Below, piece after piece: positions 1 through 9,053 of a DNA stretch of 64,000 nt. Under the pieces are notes generated by a model, which worked only from the letters and a program-made list of their open reading frames with translations, searched no databases and was not told where the DNA came from. Numbering within the stretch: the stretch's first letter is position 1; the number at the start of each line of letters is the position of its first letter. Source of the stretch: Terrabacter sp. Root85 (lineage in GTDB: Bacteria > Actinomycetota > Actinomycetes > Actinomycetales > Dermatophilaceae); assembly GCF_001429185.1 (NCBI RefSeq), contig NZ_LMIW01000010.1, positions 248,001-312,000 of the forward strand, written 5' to 3'. The position numbers and the translations under genes are program-made.

Positions 1-885
1 AACGCTCTCGGGGTGCTGTCCCAGCGCGTGCAGACCTATGCCGCCCTCGTCGAGCAGGCTCGCTCCAACAACCGACTCGGTCTGCCCGTCGGCGCTCAGT
101 ACCTCACCCAGGCGAGCACCGGGCTCCGGGCCGATGCGATCCCCATCATCACGCAGGTGGTCGAGGCCAACGAGGAGCGGGCGACGATGGAGTTCGAGCG
201 CAGCAACTCGAGCGTCCAGCTCCTCGTCGGCGTCGTCTCGCTCATCGGTCTCGTGGCCCTTGCCGTGTGGCTCGCCAGGCGCACGCGCCGTTACCTCAAC
301 CCGTCGCTGACCGGGGCGATCGCGCTGCTGCTCGTGGCCCTCTTCGTCACCGCCACCGTCATCACGGGCATCAGCACGGCGACCCGTGACGTGTCCGGCG
401 GCGACTACGAGCGGGCCGTCGCCCTCGCGAACGTGACGACGGCGGCCAACGACGCCCGCGCCAACGAGAGCCTGACCCTCATCAAGCGCGGGTCCGGCGC
501 GGCCAACGAGGCCGCGTGGAAGACCAACCGCACCGCCGTCGACGCCGGCCTCGCGAAGACCGATCATTCCGGCGAGCTGACGCGGTCGTGGCAGGCCTAC
601 GTCGACGCCCACGTCAAGGTGCGGACACTCGACAACGGCGGCCATTGGGACGATGCGGTCAAGCTCTCGACGAGCACGGCCGACGGCGGGGCCGCCAACA
701 CCTTCGACACCTTCGACGTCGCCGTGACGCAGGCGCGAGACAGCGCCGGCAAGGCCACGGTCACGACGCTCGAGGGGCTCGGCGGCAGCGCACCGCTCGT
801 CGCCGTCGTCGTCGCCCTCGTGGCCCTCGTCGCGTCGTGGCTCATCGTCCGAGGAGTCGGCCAGCGGATCGAGGAGTACCGATGA
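1..885 (+). CDS. glnX: GlnX-like membrane sensor protein (5' truncated)
   Basis: The frame is open from base 1 and the first usable start (GTG at 13) lies inside a continuing frame, so the true N-terminus is probably outside the window. The visible ~290 residues contain a helical extracytoplasmic stretch, a TM helix near residues 68-88, a second at about 100-122, a long helical external region, and a last TM helix near the C-terminus ending in a short basic tail. This is the layout expected of GlnX, the membrane partner that in mycobacteria passes amino-acid availability from the lipoprotein GlnH to the kinase PknG. The assignment rests mostly on gene order: its stop overlaps the start of the GlnH-type gene (ATGA), and pknG follows two genes later. 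No enzymatic motif is visible. Confidence 0.7.
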   Translation, partial: NALGVLSQRVQTYAALVEQARSNNRLGLPVGAQYLTQASTGLRADAIPIITQVVEANEERATMEFERSNSSVQLLVGVVSLIGLVALAVWLARRTRRYLNPSLTGAIALLLVALFVTATVITGISTATRDVSGGDYERAVALANVTTAANDARANESLTLIKRGSGAANEAAWKTNRTAVDAGLAKTDHSGELTRSWQAYVDAHVKVRTLDNGGHWDDAVKLSTSTADGGAANTFDTFDVAVTQARDSAGKATVTTLEGLGGSAPLVAVVVALVALVASWLIVRGVGQRIEEYR

Positions 886-1868
886 GCACCATCAGCTCGA
901 CGCTGCGGCGCCGCCTCTCCACCCTCGTCGCCGTGGCCGGGCTGGGCGCCCTCGCCGGCTGCTCCGGTGTCACGTACGCCGAGACCCAGCTGCCGACGAC
1001 CCCGGCACCGAAGCCGTCGAGCAGCGCGCCTGCCGTGGCCGCACCGACGTGCACCAACGCGACGCAGTCCTACGACCCGCTGCCGAGCCTGCCGACCCGT
1101 GCCGACATCAGCGACGGCACGATGCGCAAGATCCTCGACAAGGGCTTCATCACCGTCGGGGTCTCGGCCGACACATACCTCTTCGGCGCCCGCAACGCGT
1201 TCACCGGCGGCATCGAGGGCTTCGACATCGACATGGCCAGGGCCGTCGCCAAGGCGATCTTCGGCGACGCCTCGAAGGTCCAGCTCCGCGTCATCACGGC
1301 CGACGACCGCAAACCCCTGCTCAAGAACCGCGAGATCGACATGGTCGCACGCAACATGTCGATGACGTGCGATCGCTGGAACGACATCGGCTTCTCGGCC
1401 GAGTACTACCGGTCCGGCCAGAAGGTCCTCGTCAGCAAGGCCCTGCCCGGCGCCAAGGACCTCACGCTCGCCGACCTCAAGGGCAAGCGGGTGTGTGCCC
1501 CGAACGGCACGACCTCCCTGGCCAAGCTGCAGCAGGTCAAGGGGCCGGTCGTCGTGACGGCCGGCACCCACACCGGATGCCTCGTGCTGCTCCAGCAAGG
1601 CAAGGCGGACGCCATCACCGGTGACGACACCGTGCTCGCCGGCCTCGCCGCGCAGGACCCCAACACCGTCATCACGAGCGCCAAGGCGATCACCGTCGAG
1701 CCCTACGGCCTCGGCGTCAACAAGGCCGACGTCTACCTCGCGCGCTACCTCAACCGGGTCATCGCCGACCTCGAGGCCGACGGCGAGTGGAAGACGATCT
1801 ACAACCGCTGGCTCGCAGCGCCGCTCGGACCCGCGCCCGCACCCCCGACCCCGGTCTACGGACGATGA
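882..1868 (+). CDS. glnH: GlnH-type amino-acid-binding lipoprotein
   Basis: 328 residues from ATG 882, which overlaps the preceding stop. The N-terminus is a lipoprotein signal: basic RRR, a hydrophobic run and the lipobox LAGC, with the lipidated Cys near residue 27. A Pro/Ser linker leads into a type-3 solute-binding domain: GFDIDMARAVAKAIFG, then the glutamate/glutamine-binding-type segment MVARNMSMTCDRWNDIGFS. It probably binds an acidic amino acid or its amide outside the membrane. There is no ABC permease or ATPase next to it, so it is likely a sensor subunit signalling through the adjacent GlnX-like protein to PknG, as in mycobacteria, and not a transporter component. Specificity (Asp/Glu/Gln/Asn) cannot be read from the sequence. 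Confidence 0.85.
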   Translation: MSTISSTLRRRLSTLVAVAGLGALAGCSGVTYAETQLPTTPAPKPSSSAPAVAAPTCTNATQSYDPLPSLPTRADISDGTMRKILDKGFITVGVSADTYLFGARNAFTGGIEGFDIDMARAVAKAIFGDASKVQLRVITADDRKPLLKNREIDMVARNMSMTCDRWNDIGFSAEYYRSGQKVLVSKALPGAKDLTLADLKGKRVCAPNGTTSLAKLQQVKGPVVVTAGTHTGCLVLLQQGKADAITGDDTVLAGLAAQDPNTVITSAKAITVEPYGLGVNKADVYLARYLNRVIADLEADGEWKTIYNRWLAAPLGPAPAPPTPVYGR

Positions 1869-3103
1869 GCGCAGTGCCGCAGAGCCACCCCGACCCGGGC
1901 ACCGTCGCACCGACGGCGCCCGGGCGGCTCGGCGTGCCGGTCCAGGCCGGGGAGGCCCAGACCTACCTCAACGCGTTGCGCGAGTGGGTCGCCCAGCGTC
2001 GCGCCGACCTCGGCGAGGTCGACCGCGCGGTCCTCAAGCTGTCTCAGGCCGAGCAGGTCGCGATCACCACCGACCTCACCGTGGCGCTGACCTTCTGGAA
2101 GGCCGTCAGCGACCGCCTCACCCTCCTCGAGACGACCTTCGACGGAGGCCGCGTCGGTCCCGTCGAGGCCGAGCGGCTCTCGACCCTCATCCACGGACGC
2201 CTCGACTCCAACACGACCGAGCACCTCGCGCTGCCGTCGAGCGGCTCGCTCGCGGTCAGCCTCCCGGAGGCGTGCCGGCTGCTCGACTCGCTGACCCGCA
2301 CCCTCCAGGCACGAGCCTCCCTCGCCCCCGGGGCGGCCGAGGCGACGCAGCGGATCACCGTGGTGCGGGCCGGGATCGAGCGCACCCGCGACCAGATCCC
2401 GCTGGTCCCGGCCGGCACGCAGCGGGACGACGCCACCGAGAAGCTCGCGCGGCTCGACCGCCGGATGGACGACCTCGTGGAGCGCGCCCGTCGTGGCGCC
2501 GACGTCGGCGGCATCATCGGCCCCCTCGAGATCGACGTGGCCGTGCTCGAGCGCGACCTCATCGTCGCCGCGGCCGAGCGCGCCTCCGCCGCCCGCAGCC
2601 GGGTGCGCACCCAGCAGCAGGTCGAGGAGCTCGACGCGCGCGCCGCCGCCATCCGCGCCCTCGAACGCGCCTGCCTCGAGGCGATCACGCCGGCACCGCA
2701 TCTCGCGATCCCCAACGTCCGCGCGCTGGGACCGGTGCCGCAAGCGGCAGCCGAGCTCACGGCGTACCGCGACAAGCTCGAGCGGGTCTCCCGGGCGCTC
2801 GACCTCGCCCACGAGACGTATGCCGCCGGGCTGGCCGAGCGCGACGAGGTCGTCGGCCTCGTGGGTGCCGTCGGTGCCATGGCCGCCGCGGCGACGCTGA
2901 CTCCCGAGGCGGGAGCCGACGTGGCCGAGCTGCGCCGCCGCCTCGACGAGACGCTCGCCGCCCGCCCGCTGCCGATCTCCCGTGCCCGGGCCCTCGCCGC
3001 GGCCTTCTCGGCCTACGTCGACGCGGCCACCCGCCAGCAGCCCCGTGCCGGTCGCGCCGCCCCCCGTCCGTCCGCACCCCGACCCCAGAGGCCCCGCCCA
3101 TGA
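1865..3103 (+). CDS. Coiled-coil protein of the pknG operon, function unknown
   Basis: I chose ATG 1865 because it overlaps the glnH stop (ATGA), as at the other junctions of this operon; a longer frame starts inside glnH. 412 residues with no signal peptide or TM segment. Most of the protein is charged and helical, with heptad-like Leu/Ala spacing (for example around residues 35-80 and 180-260). The tail is rich in Pro, Arg and Gln (about residues 390-412) and is probably disordered. I recognise no catalytic motif. Its place between the lipoprotein sensor gene and pknG, with 4-nt overlaps on both sides, suggests a cytoplasmic linker or adaptor of the GlnX-GlnH-PknG pathway. That role is inferred from context only. 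Confidence 0.7.
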   Translation: MSAVPQSHPDPGTVAPTAPGRLGVPVQAGEAQTYLNALREWVAQRRADLGEVDRAVLKLSQAEQVAITTDLTVALTFWKAVSDRLTLLETTFDGGRVGPVEAERLSTLIHGRLDSNTTEHLALPSSGSLAVSLPEACRLLDSLTRTLQARASLAPGAAEATQRITVVRAGIERTRDQIPLVPAGTQRDDATEKLARLDRRMDDLVERARRGADVGGIIGPLEIDVAVLERDLIVAAAERASAARSRVRTQQQVEELDARAAAIRALERACLEAITPAPHLAIPNVRALGPVPQAAAELTAYRDKLERVSRALDLAHETYAAGLAERDEVVGLVGAVGAMAAAATLTPEAGADVAELRRRLDETLAARPLPISRARALAAAFSAYVDAATRQQPRAGRAAPRPSAPRPQRPRP

Positions 3104-5508
3104 ACTGCACGCAGCCGGGCTGCACCGGAACGATCGTCGACGGCTACTGCGACGTGTGCGGCATGGCCGCCGGCTCCGCCCCCGCCGCCGCCCTCAGCGC
3201 ACCTGCACCGGCTGCGGCCGCCGCCGGTCCGTCCATCCCCGAGGGTGGCGCCTGCCAGCAGCCCGGATGCGCGGGCACGATCGACGCGGGCTACTGCAAC
3301 GTCTGCGGCACCCCGGCCGACCAGCTCGGTGTCGCCGGGTATGCCGCCCCCTCCGCGCCGTCCGCCGCTGCCGCCACGGCCGGCGCCGCCGCGGCGACAG
3401 GGGCCACCGGTGGTGTCGGCCCCGAGATCTCCACGCGCTCGGCTGCCTCGAGCAACCTCGCGTCGGCAGCGTTGGGCTCCAAGCGTGCCCGCGAGGCCGG
3501 GTCCATCGCCACGCGTCGCACGGGGGGCTCACAGCGCCTGCGCTCGGCCCGCCTCGGTGGCGGCATCACCTCGGTGCGCCCGGCACCCGAGATCGACGCC
3601 GAGAAGGCCCTGCTCACCAACCCGTCCGTGCCCGAGAACAAACGCTTCTGCCCGAAGTGCGGCGAGCCCGTCGGCCGCGGCCGCGACGGCAAGCCGGGCC
3701 GGACGACCGGCTTCTGCGCCAACTGCCGCCACCCGTTCTCCTTCGACCCCAAGCTCAAGGCAGGCGACCTCGTCGCGGGCCAGTACGAGGTCGCCGGGTG
3801 CTTGGCCCACGGTGGCCTCGGCTGGATCTACCTCGCGCGCGACAAGAACGTCTCGGATCGGTGGGTCGTGCTCAAGGGCCTGCTCAACTCGGCCGACCCC
3901 GACGCCCTCGCGGCGGCGATCGCCGAGCAGCGCTTCCTCGCGCAGGTGTCGCACCCGAGCATCGTCGAGATCTACAACTTCGTCACGCACGACGACGCCG
4001 GCTACATCGTCATGGAGTACGTCGGCGGCACCTCGCTCAAGTCGATCCTCAAGCAGCGCCTCCAGGCCGCCGGGAGGTACGACCCGCTGCCCGTCGACCA
4101 GGCCCTCGCCTACATCCTCGAGATCCTGCCGTCGTTCCAGTACCTCCACGACCTCGGGCTCGTCTACTGCGACTTCAAGCCCGACAACATCATCCAGGTC
4201 GGCGACGAGGTCAAGCTCATCGACCTCGGTGGCGTGCGCCGCGCCGACGACGACGACTCGGCGATCTTCGGCACGGTCGGCTACCAGGCCCCGGAGGTGG
4301 CCGAGCTGGGTGTCTCCGCCGCGTCCGACATCTACACGATCGGGCGCACGCTCGTCGTGCTGACGATGGAGTTCCGTGGCTACCAGACGACCTTCCTCAA
4401 CACCCTTCCGGCCCAGGACACCGTGCCGGTCTTCCAGCGCTACGACTCGTTCTACCGGCTCGTCGCCAAGGCCTGCGCGCCCAACCGTGACGACCGGTTC
4501 GTCTCGGCCGACGAGCTGCGCTCCCAGATGGTCGGGGTTCTCCGTGAGGTCGTCGCCCTCGACCGGGGGTCGGGCGCCGCGGCGACCACCGTCAGCTCGC
4601 TGCTCTTCGACGTGCCGACGCCGGGCGTCGAGCCCGACGACTGGCGCAACCTCCCGGCCATGCGCCGCGACCCGCACGACCCGCAGACCGGCTGGCTGAC
4701 CACGGTCTCCGGCTCACCGGAGGAGCGCCTCGCGACGCTCAAGCGGGCCGCCGTGCGCACGACGGAGGTGCTCCTCGAGCAGGCCCGCACCGCGCTCGAC
4801 GCCGGCCAACCCGACGTCGCCGAGTCGACGGCCGGCGAGCTGCTGAGCGCCGACCCCTGGGAGTGGCGGGCGGTGTGGATCCAGGGCCTGGCCGCGCTCG
4901 AGCGTGGCGACTCACGAGCCGCGCAGGCCGCGTTCAACGCCGTCTACGGCCAGGTGCCGGGGGAGCTCGCGCCCAAGCTCGCGCTCGCGCAGGCGTCGGA
5001 GCAGGCCGGTGACGACGCCGTCGCCGAGAACCTCTACGTCGCGTGCGCGCGCACCGACGCCACGTACGTCCCCATGTCGGCCTTCGGCCTCGCCCGCATC
5101 CGGGCCGCGCGGTCCGACGTCGAGGGGGCCGTGGCGGCATACCGGCTCGTCCCGGTCCAGTCGAGCGCCTACCGCACGGCACGCGCGGGCCTCGCCGAGC
5201 TGCTGACCAAGGCGAACCGGGGGCTGCCCGACCTCGCCGAGGCACTGCGCACGCTCGACGACACCTCGCTGTCGGCGCGGCGCCGGGCCGAGCTCACGAC
5301 GCTGATCTACCGTGAAGCGCTCGTCACCGTGGAGAAGAGTGGCAACAAGGCCGATGTCCGCCTCGGCGAGCACAAGGGCACCCCCAACGGCCTGCGTCTC
5401 GGGCTCGAGGAGGCCCTGCGCGAGCTGGCCAAGCGCACCCCCGACCTGTCCGAGCGCGTCCCCCTCGTGGACGAGGCCAACGCCATCCGACCCTGGAGCC
5501 TCTGGTGA
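3100..5508 (+). CDS. pknG: Serine/threonine protein kinase PknG with extra N-terminal zinc ribbons
   Basis: 802 residues from ATG 3100, overlapping the previous stop. Two near-identical short Cys modules open the protein: residues 3-20 (spacing C-x4-C-x8-C-x2-C) and a second copy about 45 residues later. An Ala-rich linker follows. The PknG rubredoxin-like metal module lies near residues 183-210 (FCPKCGEP ... GFCANC). The kinase domain starts near residue 226 with a Gly loop (AHGGLGWIYLA) and has the PknG-type catalytic loop YCDFKPDN (about 356-363) in place of HRD, then DLGG in place of DFG. The C-terminal third is TPR-like helical repeats. In mycobacteria and corynebacteria PknG phosphorylates the FHA protein GarA/OdhI to control 2-oxoglutarate and glutamate metabolism. 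An FHA gene at the end of this operon is the obvious candidate substrate. Two extra N-terminal zinc modules are more than I recall for PknG. Confidence 0.95.
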   Translation: MNCTQPGCTGTIVDGYCDVCGMAAGSAPAAALSAPAPAAAAAGPSIPEGGACQQPGCAGTIDAGYCNVCGTPADQLGVAGYAAPSAPSAAAATAGAAAATGATGGVGPEISTRSAASSNLASAALGSKRAREAGSIATRRTGGSQRLRSARLGGGITSVRPAPEIDAEKALLTNPSVPENKRFCPKCGEPVGRGRDGKPGRTTGFCANCRHPFSFDPKLKAGDLVAGQYEVAGCLAHGGLGWIYLARDKNVSDRWVVLKGLLNSADPDALAAAIAEQRFLAQVSHPSIVEIYNFVTHDDAGYIVMEYVGGTSLKSILKQRLQAAGRYDPLPVDQALAYILEILPSFQYLHDLGLVYCDFKPDNIIQVGDEVKLIDLGGVRRADDDDSAIFGTVGYQAPEVAELGVSAASDIYTIGRTLVVLTMEFRGYQTTFLNTLPAQDTVPVFQRYDSFYRLVAKACAPNRDDRFVSADELRSQMVGVLREVVALDRGSGAAATTVSSLLFDVPTPGVEPDDWRNLPAMRRDPHDPQTGWLTTVSGSPEERLATLKRAAVRTTEVLLEQARTALDAGQPDVAESTAGELLSADPWEWRAVWIQGLAALERGDSRAAQAAFNAVYGQVPGELAPKLALAQASEQAGDDAVAENLYVACARTDATYVPMSAFGLARIRAARSDVEGAVAAYRLVPVQSSAYRTARAGLAELLTKANRGLPDLAEALRTLDDTSLSARRRAELTTLIYREALVTVEKSGNKADVRLGEHKGTPNGLRLGLEEALRELAKRTPDLSERVPLVDEANAIRPWSLW

Positions 5509-6809
5509 CCGACATCCCGACCACGGGAGGAGCAGAGCCCGCTCCGCTGCCCGCTCCCTCGTCCGCGGCCTCGTCCTCGTCCTCGTCCTCTGCCATCGCC
5601 TCGCGGGACTGTCCCGCCTGCGGCACGGCCAACCAGGCCGACTCGACCTTCTGCGAGGCGTGCGGCGCCGACCTCGTCGTCGCGGCCCGCGCCTCGAACG
5701 GGGACCAGCCGCCGGCCGACGTCTCGGACGGCACCGTGCTCGCCTCGGCGACACCGCAGACCGCGCCCGCCGGCGAGGAGTCCCCGCTCGACGTCGGCTG
5801 GACGGGGGCCGTCCCGTCGGCGGCCGTCGCCCCCGTGGCGGACGACCTCACGTGCCACGCCTGCGGCGAGGGGCACATCGTCGACGGCTACTGCGACCAC
5901 TGCGGCACTCCGCCGCCCAACCCGCGCGACCACCTCGTCGAGTCCCCGACGGCCTGGGTCGGCGGCGTCTGCGACATCGGCAGGCGCCACGCCCGCAACG
6001 AGGACGCCATGTCGCTCAGCGCCAGCGAGCCGGCAGGGTCTCGCGCGGTCCTCGTCGTCTGCGACGGCGTCTCGATGGCCACCGACTCGCACATCGCCTC
6101 GCTCGCGGCCGCGACGTCCGCCCGGGCGGTCCTCGACCAGCCCTTCCCCAAGGGCGTCGGCACCCCCGACGCCTGGGCGGCCGGCGCCGGGCGCGCGCTG
6201 ACGAACGCCGTCACCCGCGCCAACGAGGCCGTCGCGGCCTCGGTCGTCGAGGACGTGCCCAACCCGCCGTCGTGCACCTTCGCGGCCGCGGTCGTCGAGG
6301 ACGACGTCATCGTCGCGGGCAACGTGGGTGACAGCCGCGTCTACTGGCTGCCCGACGACACCGAAGAGCCCGCGCGCCAGCTCGGCCGCGACGACTCCTT
6401 CGCCCAGGAGCAGATGGCGGCGGGCGTCCCGAGGCTCGCGGCCGAGACCGGACCGCACGCGCACTCGATCACGCGCTGGCTCGGCAAGGACGCCCCCGAC
6501 GACCTCACCCCGCACCTGACGACGCTGACGGCGACGCCCGGCTGGCTCATGGTCTGCTCAGACGGGCTGTGGAACTACTGCTCCGAGGCCGAGGCGCTGC
6601 GCACCCTGCTGACCGACGCCGCAGCCCGGCTCGACGACGCCACCCCCACGACGATGGCCCAGGCCCTCGTCGACTTCGCCAACGAGCAGGGTGGACGCGA
6701 CAACATCACGGTTGCCCTCGCCAGACTGGCTGGGCGAGGATCGAGCACGACGACGACCGAGGCGACCGCAGCGGCGGCGCCGGTGGAAGGGGACCCGACC
6801 GATGGCTGA
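5505..6809 (+). CDS. PP2C-family Ser/Thr phosphatase with zinc ribbons
   Basis: 434 residues from GTG 5505, overlapping the pknG stop (GTGA). The first ~30 residues are Ser-rich. Then come two zinc-ribbon Cys pairs: CPACGTANQADSTFCEACG near residue 37 and CHACGEGHIVDGYCDHCG near residue 118. The second resembles the Cys modules at the N-terminus of PknG. The phosphatase domain follows with the metal-binding PP2C motifs: RNEDA, VCDGVS, GNVGDSRVYW, CSDGLWNY and GRDNITV. All acidic ligands appear to be present, so it should be an active Mn2+/Mg2+-dependent phospho-Ser/Thr phosphatase. It is the natural antagonist of PknG in the same operon. Shared zinc ribbons suggest that kinase and phosphatase may dock on a common partner, but that is inference. 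Confidence 0.93.
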   Translation: MTDIPTTGGAEPAPLPAPSSAASSSSSSSAIASRDCPACGTANQADSTFCEACGADLVVAARASNGDQPPADVSDGTVLASATPQTAPAGEESPLDVGWTGAVPSAAVAPVADDLTCHACGEGHIVDGYCDHCGTPPPNPRDHLVESPTAWVGGVCDIGRRHARNEDAMSLSASEPAGSRAVLVVCDGVSMATDSHIASLAAATSARAVLDQPFPKGVGTPDAWAAGAGRALTNAVTRANEAVAASVVEDVPNPPSCTFAAAVVEDDVIVAGNVGDSRVYWLPDDTEEPARQLGRDDSFAQEQMAAGVPRLAAETGPHAHSITRWLGKDAPDDLTPHLTTLTATPGWLMVCSDGLWNYCSEAEALRTLLTDAAARLDDATPTTMAQALVDFANEQGGRDNITVALARLAGRGSSTTTTEATAAAAPVEGDPTDG

Positions 6810-8100
6810 CTTCACGGCAGAGGTGTTCCAGAACGAGTTCCTGCCCGACGGGGGCACCGACGTGCACGCGATCGTCCGCGTGACCTCGACCGGCGCCTCG
6901 GCAGGTGCGTCGGCCGGTGCCTCGGCCGGGCTCGCCGACCCCGGCTCGGCGGCGGAGGTCATCCTCATCGACACCTCCGGCTCGATGGGCCGCCGCGGCG
7001 TCCAGGCTGCCGGCGAGGCCGCCAAGGCAGCCCTCGCCGAGATCGTCGACGGCACGCTCTTCTCGATCGTGTCCGGCAACGGCACGGCGCAGATCGTCTA
7101 CCCCTACAGCCACCAGGGCGCGCTCGTGCCGATGTCGGCGCACACCCGCGGCGAGGCCAACCGGGCCATCGATGGCCTGCGCGCCAACGGTGGCACGGCG
7201 ATGGGCACCTGGCTCACCCTCGCCCGGCAGATCTTCGAGACCGTGCCGCACGTGACCAAGCGCCACGCGATCCTGCTCACCGACGGCGTCAACGAGGGCG
7301 AGACGCCCCAGTCGCTGCAGGCCGCGGTCCGCAGCAGCGTCGGCGCCTTCCAGTGCGACTGCCGCGGCGTCGGCGACCAGTGGCGCGTCGACGAGGTGCG
7401 TGGCATCGCCTCGGCGCTGCTCGGCACCGTCGACCTCATCCCGGCGCCCGAGGAGATGGCCGCCGAGTTCGAGGCCATGATGCGTGCCTCGATGTCCCGG
7501 GGCGTCGCCAACTCCGAGCTGCGCGTCTGGGTGCCGCAGGGTGCCGAGCTGCTCTTCGTCAAGCAGGTGTCGCCGACGCTCGAGGACCTCACGTCGCGAC
7601 GCACGGTCGTCAACCCACTCACCGGCGCCTACCCGACCGGGGCGTGGTCCGACGAGAGCCGGGACTACCACGTGGCCGTCCGCCTCCCGGCTCGCACGCT
7701 CGGCCAGGAGCAGCTCGCGGCCCGCGTGCAGTTCTCGCTCGGCGGCGACCCTGTCGCCCAGGCCCTCGTCAAGGCCAAGTGGAGCAACGACGACTCGCTG
7801 ACGACCCGCATCGACCCCGCGGTCGCCGCCTACACCGGGCAGGCCGAGCTCGCCACAGTCATCCAGGAGGGACTCGCGGCCAAGGCCGCCGGCCAGGACG
7901 ACGTCGCGACCTCGAAGCTCGGTCGGGCCGTCCAGCTCGCCGACCAGACCGGCAACGAGGAGATGACCTCGCGCCTGCGGAAGGTCGTCGAGATCGACGA
8001 CGCCGACACCGGGACCGTCCGGCTCAAGAAGGGGGCCTCGAAGATCGACGAGATGTCGCTCGACACGGCGTCGACGAAGACGAGCAGGGTGCGCCGGTGA
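6802..8100 (+). CDS. von Willebrand factor A domain protein of the pknG operon
   Basis: 432 residues from ATG 6802, overlapping the phosphatase gene by 8 nt. After a short N-terminus and a repetitive ASAGASAGASAG segment (about residues 33-45) the vWA domain begins with an intact MIDAS motif, DTSGSMG (DxSxS). Later come the Thr/Asp elements GGTAMGTW and LLTDGVN. The C-terminal half is beta-rich and then helical, ending in a Lys/Arg-rich tail. No signal peptide or TM segment is visible, so it is a cytoplasmic vWA protein. In metal-dependent vWA domains the bound cation contacts an acidic residue of a partner. The partner here is probably one of the kinase, phosphatase or FHA proteins of the operon. 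Confidence 0.88.
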   Translation: MADFTAEVFQNEFLPDGGTDVHAIVRVTSTGASAGASAGASAGLADPGSAAEVILIDTSGSMGRRGVQAAGEAAKAALAEIVDGTLFSIVSGNGTAQIVYPYSHQGALVPMSAHTRGEANRAIDGLRANGGTAMGTWLTLARQIFETVPHVTKRHAILLTDGVNEGETPQSLQAAVRSSVGAFQCDCRGVGDQWRVDEVRGIASALLGTVDLIPAPEEMAAEFEAMMRASMSRGVANSELRVWVPQGAELLFVKQVSPTLEDLTSRRTVVNPLTGAYPTGAWSDESRDYHVAVRLPARTLGQEQLAARVQFSLGGDPVAQALVKAKWSNDDSLTTRIDPAVAAYTGQAELATVIQEGLAAKAAGQDDVATSKLGRAVQLADQTGNEEMTSRLRKVVEIDDADTGTVRLKKGASKIDEMSLDTASTKTSRVRR

Positions 8101-8981
8101 GCGCTGTCTGCCCCAACGGGCACACGTCCGAGGCCGAGGACTACTGCGACACCTGCGGCTCGCCCATCGACGCGAGCGCCCAGCCGGCGGCAGGCGGCGG
8201 TGTCGGGGCCGGTGCCACCGACCCGACGGGCGGCCCGTCCGAGGCGGCGAATGGCGCTGGGACGTCCGGCTCCTCGCTCGACCTCGACCCTCCGGCCCCG
8301 GCAGCCCCCGCGACCCCGGCTCCCGCCGACCCGGCTGCACCGGTGGGTCTCGTGTGCCCCAACTGCCAGACGGAGAACCCCGACGGCGCGCTCTTCTGCG
8401 AGGCCTGCGGATACGACTTCACGACCGGCGCGATGCCGCGTGACCCGTCGGCCGGTCCGGGCGACCTCGCCGACACCGAGCCCGACGGTGAGGCCGTCGA
8501 CCCCGCGGCTGCCGGCTCTGCCGGCGTCGCCGCGGGTGCCGCCGCAGGCGAGCAGGCGTCCACCTCCTTCGAGTGGCTGGCCGAGGTCTGGGTCGACCCG
8601 GACTGGTACCAGACCCAGGAGGCCGAGGACCCTTGTCCCTCGCCCGGCCTGCCGACGATCATGCCGCTGCGCCACCGCAGCGTCCTGCTCGGTCGCGTGT
8701 CCACGAGCAAGAACACCAACCCCGAGATCGACCTGTCGTCCGACCCGGGCGTCAGCCGTCGACACGCCCAGCTGACCACCGACGGCTCGCGCTGGTTCGT
8801 CGAGGACCTCGGCAGCTCCAACGGCACCTTCGTCGGCCCCGCGTCCGGACCGCTCCCCCAGCGCGCCATCGCGGTCGGCCCGAAGACCGAGCTCGGCGAC
8901 GACGACCGCCTCTACGTCGGCGCGTGGACCCGCGTCGTCGTGCGTCGTGCCACGCCCGACGAGGTCGAGGCCTACGCCTGA
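8097..8981 (+). CDS. FHA-domain protein with two zinc ribbons (candidate PknG target)
   Basis: 294 residues from GTG 8097 (GTGA overlap). The N-terminus carries one Cys/His module (CPNGHTSEAEDYCDTCG, residues 5-21) and a second zinc ribbon near residue 84 (CPNCQTENPDGALFCEACG), joined by Ala/Pro/Gly linkers. The C-terminal ~100 residues are an FHA domain with the expected phosphothreonine-binding signature: LLGR, GVSRRHA, and DLGSSNGTFVG. FHA domains read pThr, and in the related GarA/OdhI proteins the N-terminal tail is phosphorylated by Ser/Thr kinases. As the last gene of the pknG operon it is the likely effector or scaffold. Unlike GarA (about 160 residues, no zinc ribbon as I recall) it is long and zinc-ribbon-bearing, so its target need not be the GarA metabolic enzymes. 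Confidence 0.88.
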   Translation: MSAVCPNGHTSEAEDYCDTCGSPIDASAQPAAGGGVGAGATDPTGGPSEAANGAGTSGSSLDLDPPAPAAPATPAPADPAAPVGLVCPNCQTENPDGALFCEACGYDFTTGAMPRDPSAGPGDLADTEPDGEAVDPAAAGSAGVAAGAAAGEQASTSFEWLAEVWVDPDWYQTQEAEDPCPSPGLPTIMPLRHRSVLLGRVSTSKNTNPEIDLSSDPGVSRRHAQLTTDGSRWFVEDLGSSNGTFVGPASGPLPQRAIAVGPKTELGDDDRLYVGAWTRVVVRRATPDEVEAYA

Positions 8982-9039
8982 CGCCTGCCCGCTACCTGAA
9001 CGTCACATGAACTCTGACGACTTTTCGCCCGGGGGCGCC

Positions 9040-9045
9040 TAGGGT
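9040..9045 (+). promoter_or_regulatory. -10 box (TAGGGT) of a probable leaderless transcript
   Basis: TAGGGT fits the actinobacterial TANNNT -10 and lies 8 nt before the GTG at 9054, with no Shine-Dalgarno between them. Transcription would start at or next to the start codon. I see no convincing -35. Confidence 0.45.
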
Positions 9046-9053
9046 GGTGCGAT

